Part shown: piece after piece, positions 14,863 to 23,058 of the stretch
Numbering within the stretch: the first letter of the stretch is position 1
Layout: each line of letters begins with the position of its first letter
Assembly: GCA_902768785.1 (NCBI GenBank)
Contig: CACXMM010000011.1
Location: forward strand, 62,001-126,000
Source: an uncultured Prevotellaceae bacterium
GTDB taxonomy: Bacteria; Bacteroidota; Bacteroidia; Bacteroidales; Bacteroidaceae
DNA: 64,000 bases
Reading direction: 5' to 3'
Program-made: the position numbers and the translations under genes
The notes under the pieces: model-generated
Told to the model about the DNA's origin: nothing
What the model saw: the letters and a program-made list of their open reading frames with translations, nothing else
Database searches by the model: none

Positions 14863-15618
14863 TTATTTCCTCACGATCACGCTACCACTGGCCTGATGAG
14901 TAGCCAGTATCAGGACCTCGGCAATCTGTACATGGGCGGGAGCATTGGCGGCAAAGACAGCCACCTCGGCGATGTCATCACCCGTCAGGGGCTGGATACC
15001 TTTATATACATTGGCGGCGCGCCCTGTATCCCCATGGAAGCGAATATTGCTAAAATTAGTCTCCACGAGTCCTGGCTTGAGGTTCGTCACCCGGATGGCA
15101 GTATCTGCCACATCGATACGCAAGCCGTCGGTGAGCGCTTTCACTGCCGACTTCGTGGCGCAATACACGTTGCCTCCAGCATACGCAGCATCACCGGCAA
15201 CAGATCCCACGTTGATGATATGTCCACGGTTACGCTTCACCATCCCTGGCACCACAAGGCGTGTCATCGTCAGCAGTCCTTTGATGTTCGTGTCGATCAT
15301 CGTATCCCAGTCGATGAAACTGCCTTCATACTCCGGTTCCAGTCCGAGGGCCAGTCCTGCATTGTTCACCAGCACATCGATCTCTTTCCATTCGGCGGGC
15401 AATCCTTCCACACATAGTCTGGCCTCCTCACGGTCTCTCACGTCGAAGACAAAAGTCAGCACCTCCGTTCCCTTTGCCGTGAGCTCTTTCCGTATCTCCT
15501 TCAGTCGCTGTTCGTTTCTGCCTGTGAGGATCAGCCGATCGCCATTCTCTGCGAACTTCCTTGCGCAAGCCAAACCGATTCCGCTTGTCGCACCAGTAAT
15601 CATTACAATCTTATTCAT
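14863..15618 (-). CDS. NADP-dependent SDR oxidoreductase, YdfG-like
   Basis: A 251-residue short-chain dehydrogenase/reductase. It has the cofactor motif TGATSGIG at residues 8-15, NNAGLALG near 90, a catalytic Ser in INVGSVAG, and YCATK with the catalytic Tyr and Lys near 153-157. LPAEWKEIDVLVNNAGLALG and PGMVKRNRGHIINVGS follow E. coli YdfG (3-hydroxy acid dehydrogenase / malonic semialdehyde reductase) closely. It probably reduces 3-oxo acids or semialdehydes. It lies in a minus-strand series with the rhodanese-MBL protein and the LUD protein. Confidence 0.88.
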   Translation of the reverse strand: MNKIVMITGATSGIGLACARKFAENGDRLILTGRNEQRLKEIRKELTAKGTEVLTFVFDVRDREEARLCVEGLPAEWKEIDVLVNNAGLALGLEPEYEGSFIDWDTMIDTNIKGLLTMTRLVVPGMVKRNRGHIINVGSVAGDAAYAGGNVYCATKSAVKALTDGLRIDVADTAIRVTNLKPGLVETNFSNIRFHGDTGRAANVYKGIQPLTGDDIAEVAVFAANAPAHVQIAEVLILATHQASGSVIVRK

Positions 15619-15671
15619 TATCTTTTCTGTTTGGGTTCATACGATCATTGGGTGGAAAAGAGGATAGAAAC

Positions 15672-16727
15672 TCATTCGTAGTGTCTGATCCTCACGTCAA
15701 TCCCCGTTCCTTGAAGAGCAGCAGGCACACCACTGATATCCGTCTGTCCGTAGTGATAGGGGAACAGCACCTTGGGTTTCACGATCTTGGCCGCCTTCAC
15801 CAGCTGTTCAGTGGTCATGGTATAAGGCTGGTTACAAGGCAGGAAGGCGATGTCGATGTCTTTGATCCCTTCCATCTCAGGAATATCCTCCGTATCCCCC
15901 GCAATATAGATGCGCAGTCCGTCGAGGTTAAGCACATAGCCGTTATCGCGTCCTTTGGGATGGAACTGCAGATGTCCTTCTGTCGTATTATAGGCAGGGA
16001 CAGCATCCACGGAGATTCCATCAGGCAGTTGTCTGCTATCCCCGTTGCTCATCACCTCACCGTGGCCCAGCATGCCGGCACAACGCTCATTGGTGATTAG
16101 CAGAGTCTTATCGGCAGAAAGCAGCTGGAGTGCCTCTTTATCGAAGTGGTCACCATGCTCATGAGTGACGAAGAGGTAGTCGGCCTTCGGCATCTTGGTA
16201 TAGTCGATAGTACGATTCCCTAATTTCCTGACAGGATCCACCTCAATCTCCTTACCGTCATAGACGATGCGGATGCTGGCATGCACCAAGGCATAGAGTT
16301 TCACCGTCTTACCGTTAGGAGTCTGGAAGACATCCACCTCATACAGATCGGTGGTGACAGGCATCTTCGCATCCTTCCATGCCAGGATACCCCCTTTCAG
16401 GTTCACCGCCTTGTAACCGGCCTCAGCTAACCTTCCTGCAGCATTTGCTGAGCGTCGCCCGCTACGGCAGTACACGGCGATGGTCTTGTCGGCAGACAAG
16501 GTTGCCTTCACTTTCTCCATAAAGTCATTCTGTGACTGGTCGATGTTCACGGCATCCTCCAGATGCCCCTCTTTGAACTCATCGGCTGTTCTCACATCCA
16601 GCACGACGACATCCTGCTTTGCCATCAGCTCGGCAAAATCACGCACATCCACATTCTCAAAACGCTGCTGACCACAAGCTGATGTCAGTCCTAACGTGGC
16701 CAAAATACAAGTAATAATCTTTTTCAT
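15672..16727 (-). CDS. Rhodanese / metallo-beta-lactamase fold fusion lipoprotein
   Basis: A 351-residue lipoprotein. The N-terminus ends in LTSAC, a lipobox, so it is anchored in a membrane after export. Residues about 25-120 form a rhodanese domain with the active-site loop CRSGRRS. Residues about 140-350 form a metallo-beta-lactamase fold of the UlaG/L-ascorbate-lactonase-like type with THEHGDHFD (HxHxDH) and later AGDTED and PYHYG metal ligands. The fusion suggests handling of a sulfur-containing or thioester substrate in the periplasm, but the reaction is unknown. Confidence 0.82.
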   Translation of the reverse strand: MKKIITCILATLGLTSACGQQRFENVDVRDFAELMAKQDVVVLDVRTADEFKEGHLEDAVNIDQSQNDFMEKVKATLSADKTIAVYCRSGRRSANAAGRLAEAGYKAVNLKGGILAWKDAKMPVTTDLYEVDVFQTPNGKTVKLYALVHASIRIVYDGKEIEVDPVRKLGNRTIDYTKMPKADYLFVTHEHGDHFDKEALQLLSADKTLLITNERCAGMLGHGEVMSNGDSRQLPDGISVDAVPAYNTTEGHLQFHPKGRDNGYVLNLDGLRIYIAGDTEDIPEMEGIKDIDIAFLPCNQPYTMTTEQLVKAAKIVKPKVLFPYHYGQTDISGVPAALQGTGIDVRIRHYE

Positions 16728-16754
16728 GTTGTGGTTATCTAATTTTTGAGAGCA

Positions 16755-17390
16755 TCAATAGCCCAAGTCCTCTCCAACGAGCACAACCGTGTGCTTGCCC
16801 CTGGGGGAGTTGCGGAGGAAATGCACGTAGTTGCAGATACTCTCCGATGAGTTACAGTTATGGCAGACCCCGTCCTGCTGACAAGGTGTCTGGATATCAA
16901 AACGTGCCGCATTGATCGGTGATGCTGTAGAGCGAGCACGCGCCAGTGCTGCCTCCACCGTCTGTGCCACCTTGTTCAGTCCGATGACAAAGATCACCTT
17001 CTTCGGTCCCCAGGTGATGGCAGCCACACGGTTTCCGTTACCGTCGATATTCACAATCACGCCATCCTCCGAGATGGCATTGGCACTCGACAGATAGACA
17101 TCGGTCGTGAAGGCACGGACATACATCTGCAATTTCTCCTCATTGCTCTCTACGAGATCGCGGTCGAGCACCTCCAAGGTGCCCCGTTCCCGTAGCGCCT
17201 GTGGGATACCCATGTCACGGATCGTCATCGAGCCTCCCCATGTCACACTACTGCCATCGGCTATCAGTTCAGAGACCTTTCTCACAGCTTCCGCAGCTGT
17301 CGGACAGTAGAAGGCCTCCATGTGGCGTCGCTTCAGGTTCTTGATCATCCGCTCCGCCAGTCGTTCATTTCTTATTTCTTTGGGTGTCAT
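16755..17390 (-). CDS. LUD-domain (LutC/YkgG-like) protein
   Basis: A 211-residue protein of the LUD (lactate utilisation, DUF162) family. Typical segments are VTWGGSMTIRDMGIPQAL, DVYLSSANAISEDGVIVNIDGNGNRVAAITWGPKKVIFV in pieces, and a C-terminal cysteine cluster CQQDGVCHNCNSSESIC. LutC proteins act with the Fe-S protein LutB in lactate oxidation, but no lutA or lutB is adjacent. It is a stand-alone LUD protein whose cysteines may bind an Fe-S cluster. It is placed 27 nt upstream of the rhodanese-MBL gene and likely co-transcribed. Confidence 0.82.
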   Translation of the reverse strand: MTPKEIRNERLAERMIKNLKRRHMEAFYCPTAAEAVRKVSELIADGSSVTWGGSMTIRDMGIPQALRERGTLEVLDRDLVESNEEKLQMYVRAFTTDVYLSSANAISEDGVIVNIDGNGNRVAAITWGPKKVIFVIGLNKVAQTVEAALARARSTASPINAARFDIQTPCQQDGVCHNCNSSESICNYVHFLRNSPRGKHTVVLVGEDLGY

Positions 17391-17444
17391 TTTTAGAATA
17401 TTAGAGAGTTAGAATTTTTAATGGTTAGGAAATAGTGAAAGTTC

Positions 17445-18200
17445 TCATTCCTCCTTGTTGATAGCCGTGAGTCGCTGGAATTCGGCACGTGCCTTGGCAA
17501 GTTGCTCGAGGAATTCAGGACAAGTGTGGAGTGTCACAACGGCAGCACTACCGGCCAAACGCCCCGCATCGACATCGCTCTGCCAATGGGCACCTACGAT
17601 GACACGACTGTCGCCATACATCATGCCTCGTGCCAATATGGTATCGGCAGCGGCGGGATTGATCTCGGAGAGCAGCAGAGCGGCACTCCATCCGCGAATG
17701 GTATGCCCTGATGGATAGGAGCCGTTATGGATGAGTCCGGCTTCCTCGTTACGGGTAAGCATGTGCTCATTCATCCGCATGAAAGGACGTTTGCGATGAT
17801 AGAACCACTTGGCCCTGCCACCGATCTGGTCGCATGTCTTGATACCTCGTTCCAAAAGGGTATAGATCTCAGGAGTCTTTTCCCTGGAGATCTCCAGTCC
17901 GAACGGTACGCAGAACTCCGCGAGGGTGGAATCGATATTCCACACAGCATCACGGATGGCAATGGCAGCACGGGCAGAGTCAAGGCGTTGTGTCTTTCCC
18001 CACATATAACGCATAATGTCATGGACAAATGCTTCGCTTGTAGTATCTGGCGGTGCTGGCAGCCATTTTAGCAGGTCAGGCAGTTTCCTGACAGAGAGAT
18101 AGGGTTTCGACTCTTGCTTTGTGGCATCCTGGGCGTGAGCCGTCATGCCGAAGAAGAGGAGGATGACTATCAGCATCCAAAGGTTCTTTGTTTTCATCAT
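17445..18200 (-). CDS. Class A acid phosphatase (PAP2 superfamily), secreted
   Basis: A 251-residue periplasmic phosphatase. I chose the start at 18200 (MMKTKNLWMLIVILLFF...AHAQ), which gives a clear signal peptide; the longer frame overlaps the promoter region. The three PAP2 motifs are present: KWFYHRKRPF, YPSGHTIRGW and SRVIVGAHWQSDVDAG, with the catalytic His residues and the arginines of the KxxxxxxRP, PSGH and SRxxxxxHxxxD pattern. It releases phosphate from organic phosphate esters. A TATCTTTG promoter box lies at 18230-18237 on the minus strand, divergent from the RluA gene. Confidence 0.9.
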   Translation of the reverse strand: MMKTKNLWMLIVILLFFGMTAHAQDATKQESKPYLSVRKLPDLLKWLPAPPDTTSEAFVHDIMRYMWGKTQRLDSARAAIAIRDAVWNIDSTLAEFCVPFGLEISREKTPEIYTLLERGIKTCDQIGGRAKWFYHRKRPFMRMNEHMLTRNEEAGLIHNGSYPSGHTIRGWSAALLLSEINPAAADTILARGMMYGDSRVIVGAHWQSDVDAGRLAGSAAVVTLHTCPEFLEQLAKARAEFQRLTAINKEE

Positions 18201-18229
18201 TGTTATATTTCGCAAATATCTTATCGATG

Positions 18230-18237
18230 CAAAGATA
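18230..18237 (-). promoter_or_regulatory. -7 box of the acid phosphatase gene
   Basis: CAAAGATA reads TATCTTTG on the minus strand, 30 nt before the start at 18200. Confidence 0.5.
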
Positions 18238-18266
18238 CACATTTTTTCGAAAAAACAACAAAATAC

Positions 18267-18297
18267 TTGTCTATTTCTCTGTTTCTTCGTAACTTTG
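18267..18297 (+). promoter_or_regulatory. Promoter of the RluA gene
   Basis: TTG (18267-18269), a 20-nt spacer, then TAACTTTG (18290-18297). The ATG at 18303 follows within 6 nt, so the transcript is nearly leaderless. This also rules out longer in-frame starts upstream. Confidence 0.6.
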
Positions 18298-18302
18298 GCT
18301 CC

Positions 18303-20156
18303 ATGATACCATTCCATCCATTACATACCGACATCGAGAGACCGGAGCACTTCAACGATCCCTTCTGCTATGAGCCGCATCCGCTGAGTATCTTGGCGGC
18401 AGAAGAGGTGCAGCGGTATATCATGGAGCACCCTGAGATTAAAGAGGATGCTGATCAAGGGAAGATGTTTGGGGTGCTGGTTGTTTATCTTCCGAGGAAG
18501 GACGAAGGAGAAAGGAGGAAGGAGATTACTTCTGAGATACAGGATGAGGGTGCGGGAATAGGATTCTTGGCGGCATATAGCGGATTGCTGGCTGGCAGGA
18601 ACGACTGGGAGTGGTTTGTGCCGCCCGTGTTCGATGCGCAGGATCCTGATGGGTACTTCAAGGTGCATGAACGGAAGATAACCGAGATGAACCACAAAGT
18701 GGAGTTGTTAGAGAAGGAATTGGATGATTTCTATCACCAGTCCGACTACCTGAAGATGCTTCGTACCACGGAGAACCTGCTCAGTGAGCACGAGAAGAAG
18801 ATGAAGACCGCTAAGGTGCTGCGCGACATGAAGCGTCTGCAACGCAACATCTCGCCTGAAGAGAATGCGGAGTTAATCCGAGAGAGTCAGTTTATGAAGG
18901 CCGAGATGCGGCGCATCAAGAAGCGCTGTGAGGAACTGGAGAAGCCGTGGAAGGAAAAGGAGCAATCACTGACAGACAGAATTGAACAACTGAAGAAACA
19001 ACGCAAGGAGGCATCTGACGACCTACAGCGCTGGCTGTTCTCACAATACAAGATGCGGAACGCGCAGGGTGAGACCAAAGACCTCATCGAGATCTTCAAC
19101 GATTATAACGGTCAGCTACCCCCAGCGGGGTCGGGTGACTGCTGTGCACCGAAACTGCTGCAGTATGCTTTTGAGAATAACCTCCAACCCCTATGCATGG
19201 CCGAATTCTGGTGGGGCGCATCGCCTAAGATGGAGATACGTCATCACCTGAACTATTATCCCGCCTGCAGAGGGAAGTGTCTCCCGATTTTGGGGTGGAT
19301 GCTTTCGAGGAGGAAGGACGAAGGAGGAAGGACGAAGGAGATTACTCCTGAGATACTGGATTCAAATGATTCTGTACAGAATTCATATACCCAGTACATT
19401 TCTCCTTCCTCCCTCCTCCTTCGTCCTTCCTCCTCGAAGAATATCCTCTTCGAAGACCCCCACCTCCTCGTGCTGAACAAACCCGCTGGGATGCTGAGTG
19501 TGCCGGGGAAGACTGGGGATGTGAGTGTGGAGAGCATGATGAGGGAATATCTGCATGACGACGTGAATCCCATCATCGTGCACCGCCTCGATATGGACAC
19601 CTCAGGACTGATGGTCATTGCCAAGACCAAATGGACTTACACGGAGCTGCAAAAGCAGTTCCTGGAGCACCAGGTAGAGAAAACATACGTGGCCCTATTA
19701 GAGCACATGCCCGAGGGGAAACCGCTCAAAGGCACCATCTCCCTACCCCTCCGACCGGATATCTATGACCGTCCGCGACAGCTGGTGGATTGGGAGAATG
19801 GGAAGGAGGCGGTGACGGAGTATTGTTTTACGAGGAGTGTGGAGTGTGGAGTGTGGAGTGAGAATAGTACTGAGATACTGTCATCTGTTCCTGAGAATTC
19901 ACATACTCAAAGCATATCTCACTCCACACTCCACACTCCACACTCCACAATAAGAATCCTCCTCCGTCCCCACACAGGGCGCACCCACCAACTGCGCGTT
20001 CACTGCGCCCACCAGGAAGGATTGGGGGTGCCGATCGTGGGGGATGCGCTGTATGGACATCGGGCCGACCGCCTTTATCTGCATGCCGAAACACTGTCGT
20101 TCATTCATCCTAAGACGGGTGAACGGCTCACCTTCACGGCACCCGCACCATTCTAA
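18303..20156 (+). CDS. RluA-family RNA pseudouridine synthase with in-frame repeat insertions
   Basis: A 617-residue protein. Residues 1-330 are the long N-terminal part seen in Bacteroidetes RluA-type enzymes, including a coiled coil (about 120-255). The catalytic domain starts near residue 383 (LFEDPHLLVLNKPAGMLSVPGK), with the catalytic motif IVHRLDMDTSG and the later LRPHTGRTHQLRVH. It converts uridine to pseudouridine in rRNA or tRNA. Three segments do not fit the family: about residues 65-82, 335-379 and 511-549. Each contains a shared coding core (E-I-L or E-I-Q) and low-complexity arms, and two are bounded by long inverted repeats. They are in frame, so the enzyme is probably still made. 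The start at 18303 is dictated by the promoter immediately upstream. Confidence 0.85.
   Translation: MIPFHPLHTDIERPEHFNDPFCYEPHPLSILAAEEVQRYIMEHPEIKEDADQGKMFGVLVVYLPRKDEGERRKEITSEIQDEGAGIGFLAAYSGLLAGRNDWEWFVPPVFDAQDPDGYFKVHERKITEMNHKVELLEKELDDFYHQSDYLKMLRTTENLLSEHEKKMKTAKVLRDMKRLQRNISPEENAELIRESQFMKAEMRRIKKRCEELEKPWKEKEQSLTDRIEQLKKQRKEASDDLQRWLFSQYKMRNAQGETKDLIEIFNDYNGQLPPAGSGDCCAPKLLQYAFENNLQPLCMAEFWWGASPKMEIRHHLNYYPACRGKCLPILGWMLSRRKDEGGRTKEITPEILDSNDSVQNSYTQYISPSSLLLRPSSSKNILFEDPHLLVLNKPAGMLSVPGKTGDVSVESMMREYLHDDVNPIIVHRLDMDTSGLMVIAKTKWTYTELQKQFLEHQVEKTYVALLEHMPEGKPLKGTISLPLRPDIYDRPRQLVDWENGKEAVTEYCFTRSVECGVWSENSTEILSSVPENSHTQSISHSTLHTPHSTIRILLRPHTGRTHQLRVHCAHQEGLGVPIVGDALYGHRADRLYLHAETLSFIHPKTGERLTFTAPAPF
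18494..18548 (+). repeat. Half copy of the in-frame palindromic element
   Basis: GAGGAAGGACGAAGGAG is followed by GGAGATTACTTCTGAGATAC. This matches the left arm and the start of the core of the element at 19304, but the right arm is missing. The core codons (S-E-I-Q) are read in the same frame as in the two full copies. Confidence 0.6.
19304..19438 (+). repeat. Palindromic element inserted in frame (GGAAGGACGAA arms)
   Basis: The 37-nt arms 19304-19340 and 19402-19438 are inverted repeats with 35 of 37 positions paired. The arms are made of GGAGGAAGGACGAA units. The 61-nt core contains CTGAGATACTG and GAATTCATATACCCA. The total is 135 nt, a multiple of three, and it is translated as part of the pseudouridine synthase. 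Confidence 0.8.
19834..19946 (+). repeat. Palindromic element inserted in frame (GGAGTGT arms)
   Basis: A perfect 29-bp inverted repeat (19834-19862 with 19918-19946) consists of four GGAGTGT units. The 55-nt core shares CTGAGATACTG, GAATTCACATACTCA and CAT with the element at 19304 although the arms are unrelated in sequence. The core is translated in the same frame (T-E-I-L). Confidence 0.8.
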
Positions 20157-20280
20157 AGTTACAGTTGTTCCCCTTCCGACAAGGTCTCAACATGTTCAGA
20201 TTGTGTCAATATTGAAGAAATCCTTGTCAAAATGAGAAGAAAGTTTCATGGTCTCGGAAAAAAGTGTTTCCTTTGCACCC

Positions 20281-21243
20281 ATGAAACAGAACAACCAGCC
20301 TCTCATCTTAACGATCACCGGTTCCGACGGCACTGGCGGCTCCGGAGTACAGGCAGACATCAAGACCATCACGAATCTGGGTGGTTATGCTGTTTCTGTC
20401 GTTACCTCGGTCACCATGCAGAACACTTTGGGTATCCAGGAGTTTTACGACCTGCCCAGCGGGATCATTGCCCGGCAGATCGAGGCCATCATGGATGATG
20501 TGGTGCCCGAAGCGGTGAAGATTGGAATGCTGAGGAACGTGGAGATGGTGGAGGTGGTGACCCAGTTGTTAGAGAAATACCACCCGCAGTATATCGTCTA
20601 TGATCCCGTCGTCACGACCGTTCGCGGTGAGCAGCTCATGAGTGACGAGGTGGTGAAAGCCATTGCCGAGCATCTGGTTCCTCTGTGCCATGTCATCACC
20701 CGCCGTGGAACCGATGAGGTGGTAGTGACCGCTGAAGGACGATCCTACCCGTTGCCACAGCTCACCCATGCAAACAGTCATGGTCTGGGTGGTGCGCTCT
20801 CCTCCGCCATCGCCACCTATCTGGCACAAGGGAACGGCTTTGAGGAAGCCATCCTGCAAGCCAACAGCTACGTGAACCGTCAGGTGGCCTACATCAGTAA
20901 CCTCCAAGGCAGAAGCAGTGAGCTGTACAACGAATTCCTGAGTGAGCTTACCCTTCACCATGCCACCAATCGCGATGTGCATTTCTATGCCGATATGCTG
21001 AATGTCAGTGCCCGCTACCTGGCACAAGTCACGAAACGCATTACAGGACAGTCGCCCAAGATGATTATCGACGAGTATCTGCTGCAGGAGATCAAGCTTA
21101 CCCTGAGCAATACGAAAAAGTGCATTCAAGAGGTGGCCTATCAATACGGGTTCCACTCCCAGGCACAGTTCACGAAGTTCTTCAAGAAACTCACTGGAGA
21201 GAATCCAACCCAGTTCCGTCATAAACACAGAAGAATAGAATAA
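20281..21243 (+). CDS. ThiD-like kinase domain fused to AraC-type HTH (probable PLP-pathway regulator)
   Basis: A 320-residue fusion. Residues 1-225 follow hydroxymethylpyrimidine/pyridoxine kinases: [18 protein letters not shown] at the start, [10 protein letters not shown] and a C-terminal anion-hole region. The catalytic GTGC/GTGD motif is replaced by HGLGGAL, so the catalytic Cys or Asp is a glycine and phosphotransfer is unlikely. Residues 235-320 are an AraC HTH pair ([47 protein letters not shown]). Directly downstream are pdxS and pdxT, so I infer a B6-vitamer sensor controlling PLP synthesis. CCTTTGCACC just before the ATG may be its -7 region; an in-frame ATG at 20248 would add 11 residues. 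Confidence 0.85.
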   Translation: MKQNNQPLILTITGSDGTGGSGVQADIKTITNLGGYAVSVVTSVTMQNTLGIQEFYDLPSGIIARQIEAIMDDVVPEAVKIGMLRNVEMVEVVTQLLEKYHPQYIVYDPVVTTVRGEQLMSDEVVKAIAEHLVPLCHVITRRGTDEVVVTAEGRSYPLPQLTHANSHGLGGALSSAIATYLAQGNGFEEAILQANSYVNRQVAYISNLQGRSSELYNEFLSELTLHHATNRDVHFYADMLNVSARYLAQVTKRITGQSPKMIIDEYLLQEIKLTLSNTKKCIQEVAYQYGFHSQAQFTKFFKKLTGENPTQFRHKHRRIE

Positions 21244-21271
21244 ATCACAAACACAGAAAAATAGAATAAAA

Positions 21272-22147
21272 ATGAAAGAGAACAGACAAACCCTGAACCG
21301 CAACCTGGCACAGATGCTCAAGGGCGGTGTGATTATGGACGTGACAACACCCGAACAGGCTCGTATCGCCGAGGCTGCTGGAGCCTGTGCCGTGATGGCC
21401 TTGGAGCGCATCCCCGCTGATATCCGTGCCGCTGGCGGTGTGTCGCGTATGAGCGACCCGAAGATGATTCGTGGCATCCAGGAGGCTGTCACCATACCTG
21501 TCATGGCCAAATGCCGCATCGGTCATTTTGCCGAGGCTCAGATTCTGCAGGCCATCGAGATTGATTATATCGATGAGAGTGAGGTTCTATCACCTGCAGA
21601 TGATGTGTATCATATTGACAAGACCCAGTTCGAAGTACCGTTCGTTTGTGGTGCCAAGGACTTAGGTGAGGCTTTGCGGCGCATTGCCGAAGGTGCCACA
21701 ATGATACGTACCAAGGGGGAGCCGGGAACAGGTGACATTATCCAGGCGGTGCGCCACATGCGGATGATGCAGAGTGAGATTCGCCGACTGGTGAGTATGA
21801 GCGAGGATGAGCTGTATGAGGCAGCCAAGCAGTTGCGTGCCCCTTATGACCTTGTCAAGTTCGTACATGAAAACGGTAAGCTGCCCGTAGTGAACTTCGC
21901 CGCCGGCGGTGTGGCCACACCTGCCGATGCAGCCCTGATGATGCAGCTGGGTGCCGAGGGAGTGTTCGTAGGATCAGGCATCTTCAAGAGCGGCAATCCC
22001 GCCAAGCGGGCACAGGCCATCGTGAAGGCCGTCACCAACTACCGCGATGCGAAACTGTTGGCAGAGCTGTCGGAAGATCTCGGAGAGGCCATGGTGGGCA
22101 TCAACGAGAGTGAGATCCAGCTGTTGATGGCGGAAAGAGGGAAGTGA
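21272..22147 (+). CDS. pdxS: Pyridoxal 5'-phosphate synthase lyase subunit PdxS
   Basis: A 291-residue TIM-barrel subunit that makes PLP from ribose 5-phosphate, glyceraldehyde 3-phosphate and ammonia. Family signatures are strong: [37 protein letters not shown], the catalytic region [14 protein letters not shown] with its lysine, DYIDESEVL, and [10 protein letters not shown]. Full length. It lies 28 nt after the kinase-AraC gene and one nucleotide before pdxT, so it is in an operon. It normally receives ammonia from PdxT through a protein tunnel; here PdxT is defective, so free ammonia may be used. Confidence 0.97.
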   Translation: MKENRQTLNRNLAQMLKGGVIMDVTTPEQARIAEAAGACAVMALERIPADIRAAGGVSRMSDPKMIRGIQEAVTIPVMAKCRIGHFAEAQILQAIEIDYIDESEVLSPADDVYHIDKTQFEVPFVCGAKDLGEALRRIAEGATMIRTKGEPGTGDIIQAVRHMRMMQSEIRRLVSMSEDELYEAAKQLRAPYDLVKFVHENGKLPVVNFAAGGVATPADAALMMQLGAEGVFVGSGIFKSGNPAKRAQAIVKAVTNYRDAKLLAELSEDLGEAMVGINESEIQLLMAERGK

Positions 22148-22148
22148 G

Positions 22149-22592
22149 ATGAGGATAGCAGTATTGGCTTTACAAGGGGCGTTTGCGGAACATGAGCAGA
22201 TGCTGGAACGCATCGGTGTTGACTATTTCGAGGTGAGACAGGCAGCCGACTGGCAACAGCCGAAGGATGGTCTGATTCTTCCTGGTGGGGAGAGCACCAC
22301 GATGATGAAGCTACTGCATGACCTGGGGTTGTATCACGACATCCAGCAAGCCATACAAGAGGGCAGTTTCCACATAGTGGCACCGTTTATAGGGATTCCC
22401 GACGAGGTGCCCATGACCTTCATCCGCGCACCTTATATCCAAGAGACAGGAGATGAGGTGGAGGTGCTGGCAGTGGTGGATGGACATATCGTTGCTGCCC
22501 GTCAGGGAAACCAGCTCGTCACCGCCTTCCATCCCGAACTCGATGAGGATCCTCGGCTCCATCAGTACTTTATCAGCATGGTACAAACATAA
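22149..22592 (+). CDS. pdxT: PdxT glutaminase subunit lacking the nucleophile segment
   Basis: A 147-residue relative of the PLP synthase glutaminase, normally about 190 residues. The N-terminus (LALQGAFAEHEQML), LPGGESTTM and the C-terminal half (TFIRAPYIQETG, AARQGN, FHPEL with the His and Glu of the triad) are all present. Between QEG and SFHIVAPF, at residues 71-73 (about 22360-22366), the segment that should carry GTCAG and about 45 residues around it is absent, in frame. Without the nucleophilic Cys it should not hydrolyse glutamine. It may remain as a structural partner of PdxS or be a decaying gene. An assembly error is possible but would have to keep the frame. Confidence 0.85.
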   Translation: MRIAVLALQGAFAEHEQMLERIGVDYFEVRQAADWQQPKDGLILPGGESTTMMKLLHDLGLYHDIQQAIQEGSFHIVAPFIGIPDEVPMTFIRAPYIQETGDEVEVLAVVDGHIVAARQGNQLVTAFHPELDEDPRLHQYFISMVQT

Positions 22593-22770
22593 AGGACTTG
22601 TTCTATTTGTTAAATTTTTGAATGATCTTGACAAATTAACTTCCCTTAACGCAAATAACGCGCATTTTGGGAACAAACTGTCCCTTCGGTCGAAAAAACG
22701 CAATTCTCGCGAGGTTCGGTAAGTCATTGATATTGAGTACATTGTAAGAATTCGACATTTTTTACTTGCG

Positions 22771-22858
22771 AAAACAGCGTTTTTAGACTCCAAAAACATA
22801 GGTTTTAGGGGTCAAAAACAACGTTTTTAGGTGATGAAAACAACGTTTTTGTGAAGCA
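22771..22858 (+). repeat. 22-bp-period array of AAAACaaCGTTTTT palindromes
   Basis: Four units start at exactly 22771, 22793, 22815 and 22837. Each contains AAAAC, a few bases, then GTTTT, a small palindrome, followed by about 7 variable bases (for example AGACTCC, AGGGGTC). A weaker unit fits at 22749. The 22-nt period is not a multiple of three, which argues against tandem peptide coding. Confidence 0.75.
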
Positions 22859-22878
22859 AAAGGACTAAGAAATCTTTC

Positions 22879-23024
22879 TTGGGGGATCGCCTGCGGCGAG
22901 AAATCTTACAAAATCTATCCAAAATCTTACAAATACCTGTGTTATTTATTTGTTTTTATGGGGATAGATTTTGTTGAATTTTGGATAGATTTTGTAAGAT
23001 TTCTCGCCGCAGGCGACCCCCCAA
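22879..23024. repeat. Large palindrome with 47-bp arms (MITE-like)
   Basis: Arms 22879-22925 and 22978-23024 are inverted repeats with 46 of 47 bases paired, around a 52-nt AT-rich loop. The outer part contains TCGCCTGCGGCGA, itself a short palindrome. Such a structure is a long hairpin in RNA or a miniature inverted-repeat element. No transposase is present and no target duplication is obvious. Confidence 0.75.
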
Positions 23025-23058
23025 CTTTCAAAAGTAAAAACCATACAATTTCGAAGAA

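Noticed and set aside
14827-15417. 196-codon plus-strand frame near tRNA-Arg
   Set aside because: Antisense to the SDR gene, which has full family motifs.
18114-18302. Longer N-terminus for the pseudouridine synthase
   Set aside because: It would run through the divergent acid phosphatase gene and the TAACTTTG promoter; ATG 18303 lies right after the promoter.
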